From Cichorium intybus (taxonomy: Eukaryota; Streptophyta; Magnoliopsida; Asterales; Asteraceae), in the NCBI GenBank assembly GCA_023525715.1, contig CM042012.1, forward strand, positions 121,349,798 through 121,413,797: a stretch of DNA of 64,000 nucleotides, read 5' to 3'. The position numbers and the translations under genes are program-made. Shown in pieces: positions 1 to 18,432 of this stretch. The notes below the pieces were generated by a model that worked only from the letters and a program-made list of their open reading frames with translations, was not told the DNA's origin and ran no database searches. The number at the start of each line of letters is the position of its first letter. The stretch's first letter is position 1.

Positions 1-364
<364 letters not shown>

Positions 365-471
365 CATTGAGAATGAAAAAGAGGTTGAGAATGCGAGAAT
401 GAATCTGGGCCGAAAGATGCGCCAGCACTGACGCGCCGCTCTACGACGACGAGATGGGTTTAATTTTTCGT

Positions 472-573
472 ATATGATTTATTCATATATGAATGTGTAT
501 ATTCATATATGAATGTGTATATTCATATATGATTATTCATATATCATATATGAATAAACATATATGAATAATC
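472..573. repeat. Array of the palindrome ATTCATATATGAAT
   Basis: Several full or partial copies of ATTCATATATGAAT are spaced by GTGTAT or similar. It lies just inside the left inverted repeat of MT-1, in the position where transposases often bind subterminal repeats. A binding role is inference. Confidence 0.75.
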
Positions 574-585
574 ATTTTTGAAATA

Positions 586-930
586 TGGTTGTGGTGGTCG
601 GAATGGTGGTAGATGGTGGCGATGATGGTGGTGATGGTGGCGGCGGTGTTAGTGAGGTGGTGGTGTTGTTGAAGATGGGTGGTGACGAAGGTGGTGGTGG
701 TGGCGGCGGTGATGGAGGTGGTGGCGGAGGCGGTGGGTGGTGGTAGCGGTGGCGGAGGTTGTGGTAAAGGTGGTAGCGGCGGTGGTGGTCGAGATGGTGA
801 TAGAGGTGGTAGATTTGGCAGTAGCGGTGGTGGTGGTTGGTGGCGGTGGCGGCAGCGGCGCGCGCGAGGGAGGTGGCGGCGGCAGCAGTAGTGGTGGTGT
901 CGCAGGTGGTGCAGGTGGAAGTGGTGGTGA
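586..930. repeat. GGT/GGC-rich trinucleotide tract
   Basis: This is an impure GGT, GGC and GAT triplet tract of strong strand asymmetry (G-rich on the + strand). It gives long but meaningless Gly/Val-rich frames on + and Pro/Thr/His-rich frames on -. It fills the centre of MT-1 and could be an expanded remnant of a captured coding or 5' untranslated segment. Confidence 0.7.
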
Positions 931-1024
931 AAATCATATGTGCAAATCAGTTGAGCGGCAAGATAAAAATATGTGGCCCATGTTCATTCTCGCATTCTCA
1001 ACCTTATTTTCATTCCCAATGGAA

Positions 1025-1183
<159 letters not shown>

Positions 1184-1416
1184 TTAGTATTAAATACATT
1201 TGGTAAGTATTGTGTGAATGTAGGTACAATTTTGAGCCATTAGATGAAAAAAATGAAGGGTTATGATCAACAATGGCATGATGGTAATTAAAAGGAAAAA
1301 AATTAATTACTTTCTAAATTAAAACGGCCAGAAGGGTAAATCAGACTTTTTGGTTTTAATTAAGTGACGTATTTTAAGGATGTTAGGAAGTGGCGTGTTT
1401 TGAGGATGTCAGTTAC

Positions 1417-1835
1417 GTACCAATAGACTATTGTTCTCAAAAGAATACATTCTCATTCTCAGAGAATGCTAAGTTACGTACCATTACATCCACTGACTAT
1501 CGTTCTCAAAAGAATACACTCCCATTCTCAGAGAATGTTAAGTAGAAAAGAACGTACAGTTATTATTTTTTTCCTATTCTCTAAGAATGCATTTACCAAA
1601 ACACAAAACCAATAAAAACTAACACTCGTTCTCAGAGAATGAGCTTACCAAAATACAAACGAATAAAAAACTAACACCGATTCTCAGAGAATAGAGTTAC
1701 TAAAACACAAAACCAATAAAAACTAACACCCAATTCTTAGAGAATGAACTTACCAAAACACAAACCAATAAAAACTAACACCCATTCTCAGAGAATGTAA
1801 TACTAAAAAAAAACTAATTCTTAAAGAATATAAGT
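1417..1835. repeat. Array of the palindrome CATTCTCAGAGAATG
   Basis: At least six perfect or near-perfect copies of ATTCTCAGAGAAT lie among spacers containing ACCAATAAAAACTAACAC. The first two lie within a tandem duplication of about 65 bp (1417-1545) that also contains GTACGTAACT-like words. MT-3 carries the same palindrome family at 8640-9010. Confidence 0.8.
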
Positions 1836-2089
1836 ATCACACTACCATTTGCTGGGGCTTGCATTAAAAGTTCCTTCTTAGCTAATTCCCACTTTACTGT
1901 ATGCAACGAAGAGGAATTAAAAAATGGTGTCATAATTCTTAATTTCTTCAAGTTACTACTTTGATCCACTTCCATTGGAAATATCTATAAACCCAATTCC
2001 TCTTTCTATGTGGCCTCACATGAAATTAATGATCTTTTTGTTGATTACGACGAGACAATATCGGAAATAAAATTCGATTTGAAACTGCT

Positions 2090-2405
2090 CCACTAAAACT
2101 TACGTCACCGTCTATGCCGCTTGAATTTTCCGCCGCCGCCGTGAAATAAATTTTCAGTGATCTCAACCCTCTGCGGAAGAACAGGTTCACGTATAAAAAG
2201 ACAACGATCGAATTTTTGATTTTGTGATTCCGTTTGCGACGCCGACCGGTTTCTGCTTTGCGATTCCAATTCGTAACAGGAGGAGGCTCTGATTGCCGGC
2301 GACGATGGTGGATGAAGCAGGGGAGGAAGCCGGCGGCGATGATGGATGAGGCAGGGGAGGAAGACGGCTGCCGATTGAAGATTTGAGAGAGACGGGGAGG
2401 ATAAA
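2090..2405. other. Gene-like GC-rich block captured in MT-2
   Basis: A block of markedly higher GC than its surroundings, containing GCCGCCGCCG and imperfect repeats of GGATGAAGCAGGGGAGGAAG. It resembles a plant 5' untranslated/first-exon region, probably read on the - strand, but no protein can be recognised. Its counterpart in MT-3 has a different sequence, as expected for independent capture. Confidence 0.45.
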
Positions 2406-2525
2406 TAGGGTTGATAAGTTACGTTGCATAGGGTTGGTAAAGTTACTAATTTGCCCCTATCAAATGATTGGTCTAGAATTAGTCCTACAATCACACAATA
2501 CTTAGAAAATGTATTTGAACCTACA

Positions 2526-3430
<905 letters not shown>

Positions 3431-3438
3431 ACTTGGAC

Positions 3439-4094
3439 TAGGGGTGAGCAAAACCGAACCGGGAAACCAAAAAACCGACAAAAACCGATAAAACCGAAAC
3501 CGAAAAACCGAAACCAATGGAGAAACCGACGGTTTGGGTTTGAGTTTTTTAATAACCGAAAATTTCGGTTTGGTTTCGGTTTTGGCAATGTCAAAAACCG
3601 AGCAAAACCGAACCGAACCGAATTAATGAAAATATATGTTTTTCTGTACATATGATATAGATATATAATAAATTTGCAAAATACAAACATAATTAGCAGT
3701 TTGGTCCACCGGATAAGTCATATGCTTTGACCCCGAGGTTTGCCGTTCGATCCCTGTTGCATGCGTTTTAGAAAGAAGCAGGTATGTTTTTCAACAGTTT
3801 ATTTGTCCATCCTTTTGCAATATCTAGTTCTCGTCCCACATCGCCCAGGAAATGAAAGTATGGCCAAACTAATGCCTTATATAAGAGATGACTCATCCCC
3901 CTTTCAAGTAACCATGAAGGTCTTGGTTTGAATGGGTTTAAACCCGAACCGAACCAGTTAAAAACCAAAAACCGATACACCGAACCGAACGGTTTGGGTT
4001 CCGGTTTGGGTTTAGTTTTTTGAAAACCGATGCTATCGGTTTGGGTTCGGTTTTAGGTCAAAAACCGACCCAAACCGACCCATGCACATCCCTA
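3439..4094. mobile_element. hAT-type MITE rich in AACCGA words
   Basis: The element begins TAGGGGTGAGCA and ends TGCACATCCCTA, imperfect inverted repeats. It is bounded by a perfect 8-bp target duplication ACTTGGAC (3431-3438 and 4095-4102). An 8-bp duplication with this kind of terminus is typical of the hAT superfamily. The body consists of degenerate AAACCGAACCG repeats in inverted orientation at the two ends, so it can fold back. The centre (about 3690-3935) has a different composition and may be a SINE inserted later. A second member lies at 29506-30279. Confidence 0.88.
3690..3935 (+). mobile_element. SINE-like insertion with pol III box A and B
   Basis: TGGTCCACCGG at 3702-3712 fits a tRNA-type A box and GTTCGATCC at 3745-3753 fits the B box consensus, about 40 bp apart. 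The downstream body has CCCACATCGCCC and TTATATAAGAG. I did not find a clear tail or target duplication, so the boundaries are estimates. It breaks the internal symmetry of the surrounding hAT MITE. Confidence 0.45.
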
Positions 4095-4452
4095 ACTTGG
4101 ACTACCTGCAAATTCCAAGTCCTCGATACTCTCAAATTCAAAACCCAAATAAATTCACCACAAATTCATAAAGTTTGTTCCTATTGCTATTAACAATTTA
4201 CTTTTTTCTCCCGATTTGCATATATAAATAATAAATTAATCCATGTTGGATCTTTTTTCCTTTTCATTATACCATGAACAAAGCTCCGAAGAAAATCAAG
4301 AAAAAAGAAGAAAAGAAAATAATCAAAGATATAAAATAACGTTAAATGCAATATATAGCAAATACATTTATTTATTTGTTTATTATAGCATCATATTTCA
4401 TTTATTTCTATTAAAGCCTTGTACTTCAAAGAATATACCCGATCATAACTAA

Positions 4453-4793
4453 GAGCATCCACTATGGTGTTTTTTCAAAGTTTTTTTTAGAGCTTTTTCA
4501 ATTAAAAAAGCTTTAACAACCATAGTGGAAGCTTTTTGTTAGCAAAGCTTTTTCATATAACTTTGCCATTAAAAAGCTCTACCATTCAAGCTTTTTAATA
4601 TTTATTATTATTTTATTGATATTTGTATTTATACAAAATAATTAAATGTATCAAGATTTATGAAAAAGCTTAATGAAAAAGCTTTTACTATAGTGGAAGA
4701 TTTATAAGCTTTTTAATATAATTATGTGGCAATGACATGTCATAAATTTTTTTGAAAAAGCTCTTATAAAAAGCTCCACCATTGTGGATGCTC
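4453..4793. mobile_element. Harbinger/Tourist-like MITE, 341 bp
   Basis: The inverted repeats start GAGCATCCACTATGGTG and end CACCATTGTGGATGCTC. A 3-bp TAA duplication flanks it (4450-4452 and 4794-4796), as in PIF/Harbinger elements. The inside is made of AAAGCTTTTT-like words in both orientations. Confidence 0.82.
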
Positions 4794-4796
4794 TAA

Positions 4797-7079
<2,283 letters not shown>

Positions 7080-7144
<65 letters not shown>
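7080..7144. repeat. (TA)n microsatellite, about 32 units
   Basis: A pure array; no element end was recognised on either side. Confidence 0.95.
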
Positions 7145-7145
<1 letters not shown>

Positions 7146-7499
7146 CTTTATCACAACATTTATGAGTACAAACTAATAATAATATTATTGAATCCAAACA
7201 ATTATCTCACATTAATAAAACAGTTAATATTTATTATTAAAAAACATTTGAAAAGTTAGTGGATTTTCGAATCAATGTGTTTGAAGGAAAAATTACTATA
7301 CTATAACAAATATATAGATAGATGTAGGTTCAAATACAAACAATAGTTATTGTGTGAATGTAGGACCAATTTTGGTCCAATCATTTCATAAGGGTATATT
7401 AGTACTTTTGTATTTTATGATTTATCTAATACCAAAATTGAAAATCGATAACTATGGAAATTCAAAATCAAGATCCTATTATTATGGAATCTAAGCTTA

Positions 7500-7960
7500 A
7501 AAATCGATAATCATCTCTGTAATCACATTCACGCCTATCTACTCCACGGTTGATCATCATCACAGCCCCACCATCGGTTCATCGACACCGCCACCACCAT
7601 CGATTGATCTACGACAAAAAGGGTATTTTATCAACACAAGAACCCTAATTTGACTTTGTTTATCGAATTTATCTCTTTATACGACAACACTGTTAAACCT
7701 AAGTAGCCGTCTTCTAACTCGTGTTCTATCCCCCGCCTCCTCACGTTGGCGCTGTCGGAGGCTCCTTCCGCCATTGTCGGTTGATTCATCCAAGCAAGTC
7801 GCATCTGCAATCGCTGTTAAGTTCATTGTCGCTCAGTTGTGCTACTTATCTTAACTGTGTTAACGATTTTGATGAGATATTTGAAGGTTGCGAGTGTTGA
7901 TGAGTTTTTAAGTTCGCGGTCTGAATTTTGCAACCTCTGTTGGGCGGTGATGGTACTGGT
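7500..7960 (+). other. Gene-like segment captured in MT-3
   Basis: A C-rich leader-like stretch with CCGCCACCACCATCGATTG, GAACCCTAATTTG and TCCCCCGCCTCCTCACG resembles a plant 5' untranslated region plus a first exon/intron. No open frame of useful length or known domain is present. The sequence differs from the captured block of MT-2. Confidence 0.4.
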
Positions 7961-8639
7961 TTAACAGATAGAAATGTTTTGATTTTTCTTGACATTATCA
8001 AATACGATTATTAAGTTAGAGTTTTAAATTGAGTAAATATTTGTTTGCGTGTGAATAGATATTTGTTTTATCAATTTGAAGGCAAAACAACACTAGATGC
8101 CATGTGCAACTTATGATGCGAAATATGTCAAACGCTCTGTAGGAGCGGAAAATTTTGAATTAGTGAAATATAAGGTAATTAGATACCTCCTCTCATAGTT
8201 TTGATAGAATCTATACTTGATTTAGCATTTTATTTGGTCATACATGTAAAAATTTGACTAAGCTAATGCTTCTTGTTATGTCTAAATTCTAATCTCTATT
8301 TTTTCGTTAATATTCGATCCTACAAATTGTCAAACCTTGTTTTTTGCGTTGTTCTTTATTTTACATTACAGTAAATCAAATTCTGTATAATCATATATGC
8401 TAATTGTATACACTAATCCCGTTTTTTGCGCTAATACAAATTGTTGTAGAGTATCATGATTCTAAAGAAATAACATCTATTCTCCTCCAGGAAATCATTG
8501 TAATATTTCTAATTCTTTGGTTTTGAAAGAACACACAAACCAGAAAGAGATTGACAGAAGAATAGCAGAAGTGTCTTGAAGGGGGGCTTAATTTGATACT
8601 TCTTCTGCAGAATCATTAACCAAAATAAATTGTATTATT

Positions 8640-9012
8640 TGAGAATGGTTGTGTGTTATGCTAAGACTAAAGTATATTTTTTGAGAATGGTTTGTGTGTT
8701 ATGCTAATAAAGTACGTAACTGCTAATAGTCAAAATAAAGTGTATTCTTTGAGAATTTGAATGTATTTTTAAAAACTGTTATGCCAAGATAAAGTACGTA
8801 ACTGATAATATATAGTCAAAGATAAAGTGCATTATCTGAGAATGAGAGTATATACTTTTGAAAAAATAAAGTACGTAACTGAGATATATATAGTCAAGAT
8901 AAAGTGCATTCTCTGATAATGTGATTGTATTCTTTTGAGAAAATAAAGTACGTAACTGAGATATATATATATATATATATAAAGTGCATTATCAGAGAAT
9001 TTGAGTGTATTC
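8640..9012. repeat. Array of AAAGTGCATTCTCTGAGAAT-type units
   Basis: Five or six degenerate units combine a TTCTCTGAGAAT-like palindrome with AAATAAAGTACGTAACTGAG, spaced by about 60-80 bp. A short (AT)10 lies inside at 8961-8980. It is the same palindrome family as 1417-1835, read on the other strand. Confidence 0.78.
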
Positions 9013-9269
9013 TTTTGTGAATAGTAGTGTGTGCATGTAATCGTACATAACTGACATCATTAAAATATGTCACTTCCTAATTTATTAAAATAAAAAAGTC
9101 TGATTTACCCTTCTGCCCATTTTAATATAGAAAGTAATTAATTTTTTTCTTTTTAATTATCATCATGTCATTGTTGATCATAACTCTCCATTTTTTGATG
9201 TAACAGCCACAAATTAGTCCTACATTCATACTATAATTGCAATTCACATTTAATCTTAACCCTATATAG

Positions 9270-9663
9270 ATATATAGATATAGATATTATAGCTCTTCAA
9301 ATTCCAACTAAAAAGTTATTTATTATTAAACTCTTATAACTTAAATGACTTTGCTAACTTATATATTCAATTGATATGTGTGGTACTTATTATCAAGAAA
9401 AAAAAATTGATATCTAAAATAATTAGTCGTCTTGAATGAATATACATAAATATTAAATTTTAGGATCTTGATTTGGTTTAATATTTCTAATTTGATATTT
9501 AAATTTATAAATTAAAGTAATATGAATGGTTTTTGTGACTATTAAATTAATATATTAATAAATAAACAATAAAAATTTTTTTAATCATAATTTTAAATCA
9601 TTAATCATCTATAACATTCAATTGATGGTGTATCGACTGTTATAAGTTGTGTGAAGGTGTACA

Positions 9664-9666
<3 letters not shown>
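9270..9666. other. AT-rich stretch without features
   Basis: No gene or element end is recognised. Confidence 0.5.

Positions 9667-9757
<91 letters not shown>
9667..9757. repeat. (AT)n microsatellite, about 45 units
   Basis: A pure array followed by a short GTGTGTGTATGT tract. Confidence 0.95.
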
Positions 9758-9760
<3 letters not shown>

Positions 9761-10728
9761 TGTGTATGTATATAATGAATAACAAACATATCAAGCATAT
9801 TGATCTATATACATCACAAATAACAAATAATACGAAAGAAAAATAGTACCACAACTTTTAATAGCATAAAACTTTTAAAACATCTATGATAACATTTATA
9901 TTCAAAAATAACATATTGAACATTAATAAATTATACAAAAATATATAAACATCAACATACATTTGATATATTTATTTTTTTGAGAAAATTTATCAAACTC
10001 TCGATTTTTTTTATCATTTTCTTAAAAAGAAGATTATCGGTATTTTAGATTTATCTCTCATTCCAAACTATATTATCCCAATAAATTTAACATTATAACC
10101 ATTGATGCGTCAAAACTCATTTCTTCAACTCCGCATATTCACATCACAAACTCTTCAAAATATGATGATTTTTGTGAGAAAATCTTGTTTATAGCTTACT
10201 AATATACTCACTAAATATTAATGAAAGGAAGATAAAAAATCATTATTAATTGTCATTAGTTTTAGAAATATGAAAAAGAAATTAAATCTCATAATAATAA
10301 GCTATAACTTAGAAAACTATTGGGTGGTAGTGATTAATTGTTTGAAAGTTGAAAAGTTGTGGATGTTTCAAATAATATGGTGCAAGAATGAGACCTATCT
10401 TGAACCATATTCATTTGGATGGCCTCCTTTATAAGATTTATAAAAATATAGATATAGATATAGATTTAGATATAAATTATTAAATTAATCATACAACACA
10501 TAATTATCATAAAAAAACTTAATGAAATGTCTTAATTCACTTGTTTTCACATTTTCACACATTTTTGTTCATTTAACCCATTATATTAAGCACATAATAA
10601 ATAACTTAATATTTTACTTTTATTAAGTCAAGGTTAACATTGTTTAATCATAATACAAAGTTTCATGTTGTTACATATGTTGTAACTTATTGTCCCAAAC
10701 AACCTTCCAACATATATTCCCGAGTTTT

Positions 10729-10730
<2 letters not shown>
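9758..10730. other. AT-rich stretch without features
   Basis: Nothing is recognised except a short GATATA-type tract near 10450. Confidence 0.5.

Positions 10731-10779
<49 letters not shown>
10731..10779. repeat. (AT)n microsatellite, about 24 units
   Basis: A pure array that abuts the left end of MT-4. Confidence 0.95.
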
Positions 10780-10785
<6 letters not shown>

Positions 10786-11005
10786 ATCTTGATTAATATT
10801 GTGTAAATTGTAACTAAATATGGACCAATCATTTTAAATATGGACAGGGCATAATAGTAATTGACATATAAATTAATTAATTTTAAATAAATAAAATCTT
10901 ATAAATCCGGTAACCGACTCCTATAATTACGAAAAATGATTTTTTTCCTGAATTCTGATTGGTTTCACACACTCACACAATAGTTATCAGTTTTAAAATA
11001 ACCTA
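10780..11005. mobile_element. MT-4: about 225-bp minimal member of the MT-2/MT-3 group
   Basis: The left end has ATATTGTGTAAATTGTA, then TGGACCAATCATTTT and AGGGCATAATAGTAATT. The reverse complement of the right end has ACTATTGTGTGAGTGTG, then AACCAATCAG. Both therefore carry the TATTGTGTRA...ACCAATCA signature of MT-2 and MT-3. There is (AT)n on the left and a compound (CA)n(CT)n(TA)n on the right. It has no array and no captured segment, so it is effectively a MITE of the family. Confidence 0.65.
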
Positions 11006-13715
<2,710 letters not shown>

Positions 13716-14046
13716 TATTATCTATTATCTATACTACCTTAAAAAGGAAAAATGATTTCTTAAAATAGAAACTCTTAAAATTAAGAGATACCATTTACTA
13801 TGCATAATATACAAGTTTCAAAAGCATACGAATACTATTGATCTCGCACTTAAGTTCATGAAAGGATAAGATTTACAAACAGATATTTGAAAAACCTACT
13901 CCCTAACGCTTCGTTCGGCCCTCACCGTTTAAAGCTGAAACCTTGCTCCCATTCCAACCCCATATACTCATTTCACTCCCACTTTTCTCTAAAACCCTAA
14001 ACTCACTGGAAGCCACCCACAAATCCCCCGATCGCCTCCCTCTCTC

Positions 14047-14055
<9 letters not shown>

Positions 14056-14086
<31 letters not shown>
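14056..14086. repeat. (CT)n microsatellite
   Basis: About 15 CT units in a leader-like region rich in CCCTAAAC and CCTCCCTCTC. Such tracts are common in plant 5' untranslated regions. Confidence 0.9.
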
Positions 14087-14087
<1 letters not shown>

Positions 14088-14214
14088 AGAACATTGTACT
14101 CACTATCCACCATTGCACCTCCGCCATCAACATACTGCCGGTTTATTTTCAGGATCGGGATGTATATCCATACTCGATCTCGATTTTATGGATTTGGTTC
14201 TTCATTTTCTTCTT

Positions 14215-14335
14215 TTCTGTGTTAGGGTTTAACTGCAATTGATTTCACGGATTTGGTTCTCCTTTTCCGTGTTAGGGTTTTAACTGTTATTGATTTCACG
14301 GATTTGGTTCTCCTTTTCTGTGTTAGGGTTCTAAC
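14215..14335 (+). repeat. Tandem repeat, about 52-bp unit, 2.3 copies
   Basis: The unit contains TGTTAGGGTTTTAACTG and GATTTCACGGATTTGGTTCT. Two full copies plus a partial third differ by a few bases. Confidence 0.85.
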
Positions 14336-17041
14336 TCCAGTAGATACCGATGTTCAACATGCTACATCTTTCACTTTTTGGATTTCATGCATAGTCACAC
14401 AAACACATACCTCGATCTTGAGATAGATGCTCCACATCTCTTTCCATTTGCAGGTTTTTGGCGTTGTATGTTCTGTTGGTTTTGATACTTTTATGATATC
14501 AAAACTTAGATATATGTGTATATATTATTAACTGGTTATTTGATTCGGATCATAACTGATAACAATTTTCCAAATCAACATCGTCTGGTTCACCTCTACC
14601 ATTTTTCCTGGTATTTATATCACTTTGCTAAATTAATTGTGGTTTTTTCTTTTTTGTTAAATGGTTGATAATTTGGTCATTTCATTCTACTAACATTTGA
14701 ATCGGTATTGGTCTAACAGTTGAGTTGAACTCATGAATATGTTTGTTCAACATCAGCAAAGAAAACGGGTTCGTGCGAATATAGTGTTCGGTATTTTTCT
14801 AGATCCTACAAAGGTTTGAATTTGTGCTTCCTATAAAACTTGACACATCCCCTTTCTGGTTTTGAATCCCACCGTGCATTACATTCTCCTTCTCCACTGC
14901 TTTTTTAGGTGGATTTTTTAGTTTTAAAATTTTGGTTTCTTACGAGATTTGGTTTTTGGTCCTATCTAATGCTTTTATTTTTTGTTACAGGTTAAAATTC
15001 TCTTGGATTTATAGATATCAGGTTCACTTTAACCTTTTTATTTTACATGTTCAAGTTTTTTTTTTTGGAAACTTGGATTTTGTTCTCTTGCAGATGTCTT
15101 TTTTTAAATGAACATGTATTTTCGATTACTGTTCCTGAAGAAGCATTGGAGCACATTCAAACGATTTTCAAAATAAAATGTCTCGATTTTGATTTCTAAA
15201 ACTGGTTTAGTATGCTTCAGAATTTGAAAGTTGTTAACGAAGAATGCTTCAGAATTGAAGCCAAGACGCAGACACCCAAATTTTTCTTTCCTTGCAAGTT
15301 ATTATTTGTGGAACATCAAAATTAAATTAAGAAGTATATTGTATAAAAAAATTAAATGTAACCTGTTATTTCTTGCACTTATTTGACAGCTTATTTGTTT
15401 GTTTCTCTAAGAGACAAACATGAGATATTTAGATTACAAATGCAGGCTTCATATATAGCTGCTTTGTTGGATTGCAAAATAAAAGTCAAGCAAGGAAAAA
15501 GTCAGATAAAAAGCAATATACCAAACATCTTGAGTTATTGTGCCAATATTTGACAGAGGACATCGAAGAAGGGATTAAAGGTACACAATCTCAGCACCTA
15601 CCGCTTTTAGCACCTGTTATGTTAGATGGATTTCCATGTGTTTATGAAAAAAATTACATGCTGGGTCAAAAATTGTTATGAACTAATAAAATATGGACGA
15701 AAATTGCAAAAAGTATATAATATCATGATCATGTTCATTTAATGTATTCTGACTCTATTTCTTACCAGGACCTGCATCTACATCTGGTGATATGTTATGA
15801 TGTTATCTACTTCAAATTTCCCTCCTCTTTCTACTGGTAAATGGATCGGCTTGGGTATGTGTGTTCTGTGTATTTAGGTATTATTGCTAATTTGGTCAAA
15901 TAATGCATAAATAACTCAAAAGACTTTGGTCCATTTTTTAGGTTTAGTTACCGATTTTTTAAAGTTTTTTTTTTAAATGTTTGTGCAGAACACGACGTGA
16001 AGATGTTACTTGTTAGTATATTTTTTTCATTGAAGTTATTTTAAATGTTTGTGTGGAACATGGCTTGAAGGAAAAAGAATTAAACTTAATGGTGGTTTGG
16101 AGGAAGTTGTTCGTTTTTTAAAACTTACTTTTTCTGAGCCATTTATGAAACGACAGAAACTTAAGCCATTTGCAGCTTCATTCACGTAGTTGTGCAGCAG
16201 AGTATCAAATAAAACAAATCTTTTTGCAGGATATTACAAGTATCTAGGACGAAAATGGAACCAACTCGTTTGACTTAATTGTGCAGCAGGGTATCAAATA
16301 AAAGACAAAAGAATAAAATGAAAGTAATGAAAGTAATTATTTATTTTCAAGAGATCGAAATAAAAATATAATAAATTCAAAAACTGGATTTCAAAACGTT
16401 GAAGTTGTGAATGTGTATGCAAGTTCTAAAAAGTTGTAGTCTATTTGTTTTAGAAACGCTTAAAAGTATAAGTAACTATTTAATAATTATAAGAAAAACC
16501 ATTAAAAAAAACTTTAATAAATAATTGTTAAAGTTTGGAGGAAGAAAGACCACATGAGAAACAATTGACCCAATTGCTTTTTTACTTTCTTGACCCACCA
16601 CACACTCCCAATTACTGTGTAATGCCATTAACTAATCTGCCCATTATTTCGATCTTAAGCTTCTTAGTATCAAGTATTAACCATAACTTATTAGACAACA
16701 ACAAAAAAAAAAAATTTAAAAACTAGCATCTCAATTGTCTGCGAAAATATCAAGTAGCTTTTTTAATCATGTAAAAAAGTTTAACGTAATACAATTTTTT
16801 TTTTAATTTAACCAAAACAGCAACATGCTTCTATTTTCAGCAAGATGACCCCCCTCCCCCCCCCCTCCCAAAAAAAAAAAAAAAAAAGCAAACCTGAAAC
16901 TCAAACGTTACTTGTAATTGTCGAAAAGAAACAGTATGCCGCCGTCGCAATTGAGAATGAAAAAAATTACAACTCGATTGACAATGTAATTTTATTTTTA
17001 AACTTTTTTTAAAACACGGATCAAAGTGACGGTTTTCGTTT

Positions 17042-17100
17042 GCTCAATAGTTCAAAATATTGTTATAAGTTTTCTCTCAATAGTTCAAAATATTGTTAGG
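17042..17100 (+). repeat. CAATAGTTCAAAATATTGTTA duplication, third copy at 17777
   Basis: CAATAGTTCAAAATATTGTT occurs twice here in tandem, separated by ATAAGTTTTCTCT. A shorter copy with the same ATAAGTTTTCTCT lead appears at about 17762-17789. The roughly 670 bp between (with GC-rich GAACCCACGCGCTACGTCAG and the microsatellite complex) may therefore be an insertion that duplicated its flank. Confidence 0.6.
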
Positions 17101-17285
17101 GTGGGGGGAGTAGATCCCTCCCATCCCACTGAACCCACGCGCTACGTCAGCTTTTCTCTCTCCTCTCACTTCCATTTTCCCCATCTTTCACCAATCTTTC
17201 ACCCATGGAACCAGTACCCACAGAACCCACAATGCCATATCAGATTCTTAATATTAAATTAAATAAATAATACCCAAAATAATAA

Positions 17286-17593
<308 letters not shown>

Positions 17594-17799
17594 TCTGTGT
17601 ATATATGTGTGGGTTCATTGGGTTCACCAAGCCACAACACATCCTCCCATTCCCATCTTTCGCGAACCCGCATAGGGCGGGGCAGTGGTACCAATGGTAC
17701 CGGCGGTACCGCACACTAATTTTGACGAGCCCGCTTGAACCCGAATACTACTCCGTGTACCCTTATAAGTTTTCTCTCAATAGTTCAAAGTGTTTCTAT

Positions 17800-18432
17800 T
17801 AAAATGGTAATGATTTTTGTTAAAAATATCTATTAAAATGGTAATGATTTTTGGTAATGATATCTATTATTTGGATTAGTAACATATTTATTCGGATGAC
17901 AATCAACTTAATACCCATCATTTATCTATAAAACTTAGATAACAATAAACATGAAAATAATTATTGCAATAATCACCACAAAATTACATACAAATATCTT
18001 TAATTAAAATTAAATTTGATATGACAATGTATTTGACTATTTTCAACATAATTTTTACAATAATCTATTAGCTGAAGCAACGTCTGCTAAATTATGCCAG
18101 TACCATTAAAATATATTATGCAGAACCAATCACTGTCCAAAGAAAACAAATTGTCGTCGGAAACTATATTAGTAAAAAGAAAACTGATCAACAACAGAAA
18201 CTATTCGCCGTAAAAAACTATACCGCACCACGCACTCACGCCGCCGCTTTACGCGTATACCCCTGTAGAAACTAATGTAAATTAACAAACCACGAAACTA
18301 TACACATACATAAAACTATTGATCGAAAGCCACTATTCCGCGTCTGACAAAAAGAAATTAATTGATGCTCGGGAAACAATTTACATGAATGAAATTAATC
18401 GCCGCCACTGCATTGCACGGGTACACACCTAG
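17800..18432. other. Terminal region leading to a Helitron 3' end
   Basis: AT-rich to 18180, then GC-richer with CACGCACTCACGCCGCCGC. It ends with the Helitron-type 3' terminus GCATTGCACGGGTACACACC followed by TAG at 18432. The hairpin is imperfect (TGC-ATT-GCA core). Confidence 0.5.

Larger units (their letters stand above)
7312..9268. mobile_element. MT-3: about 2-kb relative of MT-2, inverted
   Basis: The left end (TGTAGGTTCAAATACA, then TATTGTGTGAATGTAGGACC and TCCAATCATTTCATAAGGG) matches the right end of MT-2. The right end (9190-9268) matches the left end of MT-2, so the two copies lie in opposite orientation. Block 9050-9200 is clearly homologous to 1250-1430. It carries a gene-like segment at about 7500-7960 and a palindrome array at 8640-9010. 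Flanks are short TA-rich tracts rather than long arrays. No transposase is seen. Boundaries are accurate to a few bases only. Confidence 0.72.

Noticed and set aside
572..937. Pro/Thr/His-rich (-) and Gly/Val-rich (+) frames in MT-1
   Set aside because: They come from the GGT/GGC triplet tract and have no start context, domain or conservation signal.
16721..16730. CTAG near 16724 as a Helitron end
   Set aside because: No GC-rich hairpin upstream and no AT target context.
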